Assembly (NCBI GenBank): GCA_016218905.1
Contig: JACRCS010000014.1
Span: forward strand, 1 to 34,717
Reading direction: 5' to 3'
Length of the DNA stretch: 34,717 nucleotides
From: Deltaproteobacteria bacterium
Lineage (GTDB): Bacteria; Desulfobacterota_C; Deferrisomatia; Deferrisomatales; JACRMM01
Shown here: positions 33,531 to 34,717 of the stretch, in pieces
How positions within the stretch are numbered: position 1 is the first letter of the stretch
Layout: every line of letters begins with the position of its first letter
Notes under the pieces: model-generated
The model's database searches: none
What the model saw: the letters and a program-made list of their open reading frames with translations, nothing else
What the model was told of the DNA's origin: nothing
Position numbers and translations under genes: made by a program

Positions 33531-34574
33531 CTAGTTTCCCGTCTTCTGCCACCGCGCGCTCCGGCCCGTGCCCAGCGCTCGGAGCTTCTGCTCCTTCTGC
33601 AGCCGGGCCAGAAGCTTGCGGATCAGGTCGACCCCGACCCCGGGGCACTCGGCCTGCAGCTCGGCGATCCGGAAGGATCCGATCTGCCGGTCGACGGCGG
33701 CCAGCACCGCGGCGGTTTTCTCTCCCCGCGGCGATTGGAGGTCGCCGACGCGCGTCTCGAACTCCTTGCACGCCTGCTTGAGGATGAAGAGGAGGAAGTT
33801 GATCGTGGGCCAAGGGTCGTGCTTCCCCTCGTGCCAGCCCTGGGAGCTCTGTTCGAGAACCTCGTAGTAGCGCTCCTTGTTCTGCTCGATGAGGCGCTCG
33901 AGGCTGATGAACCGCCCGGCCTCGAGGCCGCAGTAGTAGCTCGTCAGCAGGAAGAGCAGGCGGGAGACGCGGCCGTTGCCGTCCCGGAAGGGGTGGATGC
34001 AGAGGAAATCGAGGTTGAGCGCGGCGGCCAGGACGGGCGGAGGAACCCGCCGCTCGCCCACGCCGAGGTCCCAGCGTTGCAGCATCTCCGCCATGGCCGC
34101 CGGCGTCTCCGCGGCGGAAACGCTCTTGAAGCGAACGCGGCTTCGGCCATCGGCGTAGGTCTCGATGATGTCGACGTCTTTCTCCTTGTAGGCGCCGGCG
34201 TCCCAGACGTCTCCCCGCGAGAGCTCGTGGAGTTGCTTGATGGTCGCTTCGGATACGGGAAGATTCGCGCCGCCTTCGTGCACCAGCTTCAGCGCGTTCC
34301 GGTATCCCCGTACCTCCTCTTCGTCCCGGTCGCGCAGCGAGGACTGCCCGAAGACCACCGTGGCGACGCGCGCCTTGTCCACCTCGATGCCTTCGATCCG
34401 GTTCGAAGAGACCGCGCTCTCGACCAGCGCGTGTTCGCGCAGGACGTTGAGCTTTTGCGGCGCCTGGCGGGTGAAGAGCTCCTGCTTCCCCTTCGCCTCG
34501 GAGAGGTCCGCGAGGTACCAGCTGGTGCTCATGGGGAGCGTGGCCGATTCGGCGAGGAGCCGGCGCAGGGTCAT
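33531..34574 (-). CDS. fic: Fic-domain protein (adenylyl- or nucleotidyl-transferase)
   Basis: A 347-residue Fic protein. The catalytic motif is HPFRDGNGR at residues 194-202, complete with the His. An N-terminal inhibitory motif S-x3-E-G is at 57-62 (SNRIEG), so it is class II, self-inhibited through Glu61. The C-terminal 60 residues look like a winged-helix domain (IGSFRIAELQAECPGVGVDL). It would transfer AMP to a protein hydroxyl. The ATG at 34574 overlaps the hsdS stop as TGATG, so the two are translated together. The reading frame is intact although the neighbouring hsdR is destroyed. Confidence 0.93.
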   Translation of the reverse strand: MTLRRLLAESATLPMSTSWYLADLSEAKGKQELFTRQAPQKLNVLREHALVESAVSSNRIEGIEVDKARVATVVFGQSSLRDRDEEEVRGYRNALKLVHEGGANLPVSEATIKQLHELSRGDVWDAGAYKEKDVDIIETYADGRSRVRFKSVSAAETPAAMAEMLQRWDLGVGERRVPPPVLAAALNLDFLCIHPFRDGNGRVSRLLFLLTSYYCGLEAGRFISLERLIEQNKERYYEVLEQSSQGWHEGKHDPWPTINFLLFILKQACKEFETRVGDLQSPRGEKTAAVLAAVDRQIGSFRIAELQAECPGVGVDLIRKLLARLQKEQKLRALGTGRSARWQKTGN

Positions 34575-34717
34575 CACGACGGCGCCTCGGCTTCTTCCAG
34601 AGGGACCTGGCCCGAGAGCAGGCGGGGGAGGAGGAGGTCTCGGGTGCGGCGGAGGTTTTGGATCTGGCGTTGAAGCGTAGCGAACCGGACCTCGGCGAAG
34701 CGCAGGAAGATCGGGCC
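34574..34717 (-). CDS. hsdS: hsdS C-terminal end (type I restriction specificity subunit), partial
   Basis: The last 47 residues before the stop are visible; the rest lies past the right edge. LQRQIQNLRRTRDLLLPRLL and SGQVPLEEAE form the C-terminal coiled-coil repeat of HsdS, where the LLPRLLSG motif is very typical. HsdS chooses the DNA sequence for the HsdM methylase. It is coupled to fic by a one-base overlap. Whether hsdM lies further upstream cannot be seen. Confidence 0.85.
   Translation of the reverse strand, partial: GPIFLRFAEVRFATLQRQIQNLRRTRDLLLPRLLSGQVPLEEAEAPS

Overview
This is a GC-rich bacterial window with densely packed operons, frequent ATGA/GTGA stop-start overlaps and good Shine-Dalgarno sites. 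A lipobox lipoprotein, a LivK-type binding protein with a signal peptide, a periplasmic metal sensor and LolD/FtsX-type transporters all point to a Gram-negative cell. The gene mix (LIV transporter joined to CoA enzymes and a split B12 mutase, RRM protein with small companions, DUF711, DUF475, AlkD-like protein) suggests a soil or subsurface lineage of the deltaproteobacterial, Methylomirabilota/Rokubacteria or Acidobacteria kind. That placement is inference; no phylogenetic marker is present.

Region 1 (1-10613, + strand) is one long operon already under way at the left edge. It carries the catalytic subunit of a split B12-dependent acyl-CoA mutase, its separate B12-binding subunit, a phenylacetate-CoA-ligase-like enzyme, a LivK-type binding protein, an alpha-methylacyl-CoA racemase-like enzyme, a nitroreductase-family flavoprotein, LivH-LivM-LivG-LivF and the mutase chaperone MeaB. 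Together they read as import, CoA activation, epimerisation and carbon-skeleton rearrangement of a carboxylic acid, perhaps a 2-methyl-branched one. The mutase active-site motifs differ from methylmalonyl-CoA mutase, so the substrate is open. This is the best candidate here for an undescribed pathway.

Region 2 (10627-15866, - strand) is a seven-gene operon: ECF sigma factor, zinc-finger anti-sigma factor, CnrX/ZraP-like periplasmic sensor, FtsX-type permease, LolD/MacB-type ATPase, a secreted protein of unknown function and a second FtsX-type permease.

Region 3 (15867-19181) is sparse. It holds four or five very small genes around an RRM RNA-binding protein, a leader terminator, and a MITE-like element of about 153 bp.

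Region 4 (19182-25139) has a large six-hairpin glycosidase-like protein, an unknown protein, a VapBC-type toxin-antitoxin pair, a TPR protein with a palindromic promoter, and the nucleoside phosphorylase PpnP.

Region 5 (25627-32685) has a DUF475 membrane protein, an orphan FtsH C-terminal fragment, a radical SAM enzyme, a coupled AlkD-like/DUF711/cupin/YbaK run, a lipoprotein, a receiver protein whose phospho-acceptor Asp is Asn, and a DUF2188 protein.

Region 6 (32762-34717) is a scarred junction. It contains a broken ATPase, the 3' half of tRNA-Phe(GAA) with its terminator, and a type I restriction locus (hsdS end, intact fic, hsdR reduced to a frame-shifted deletion remnant). It looks like the distal end of an element integrated in tRNA-Phe.
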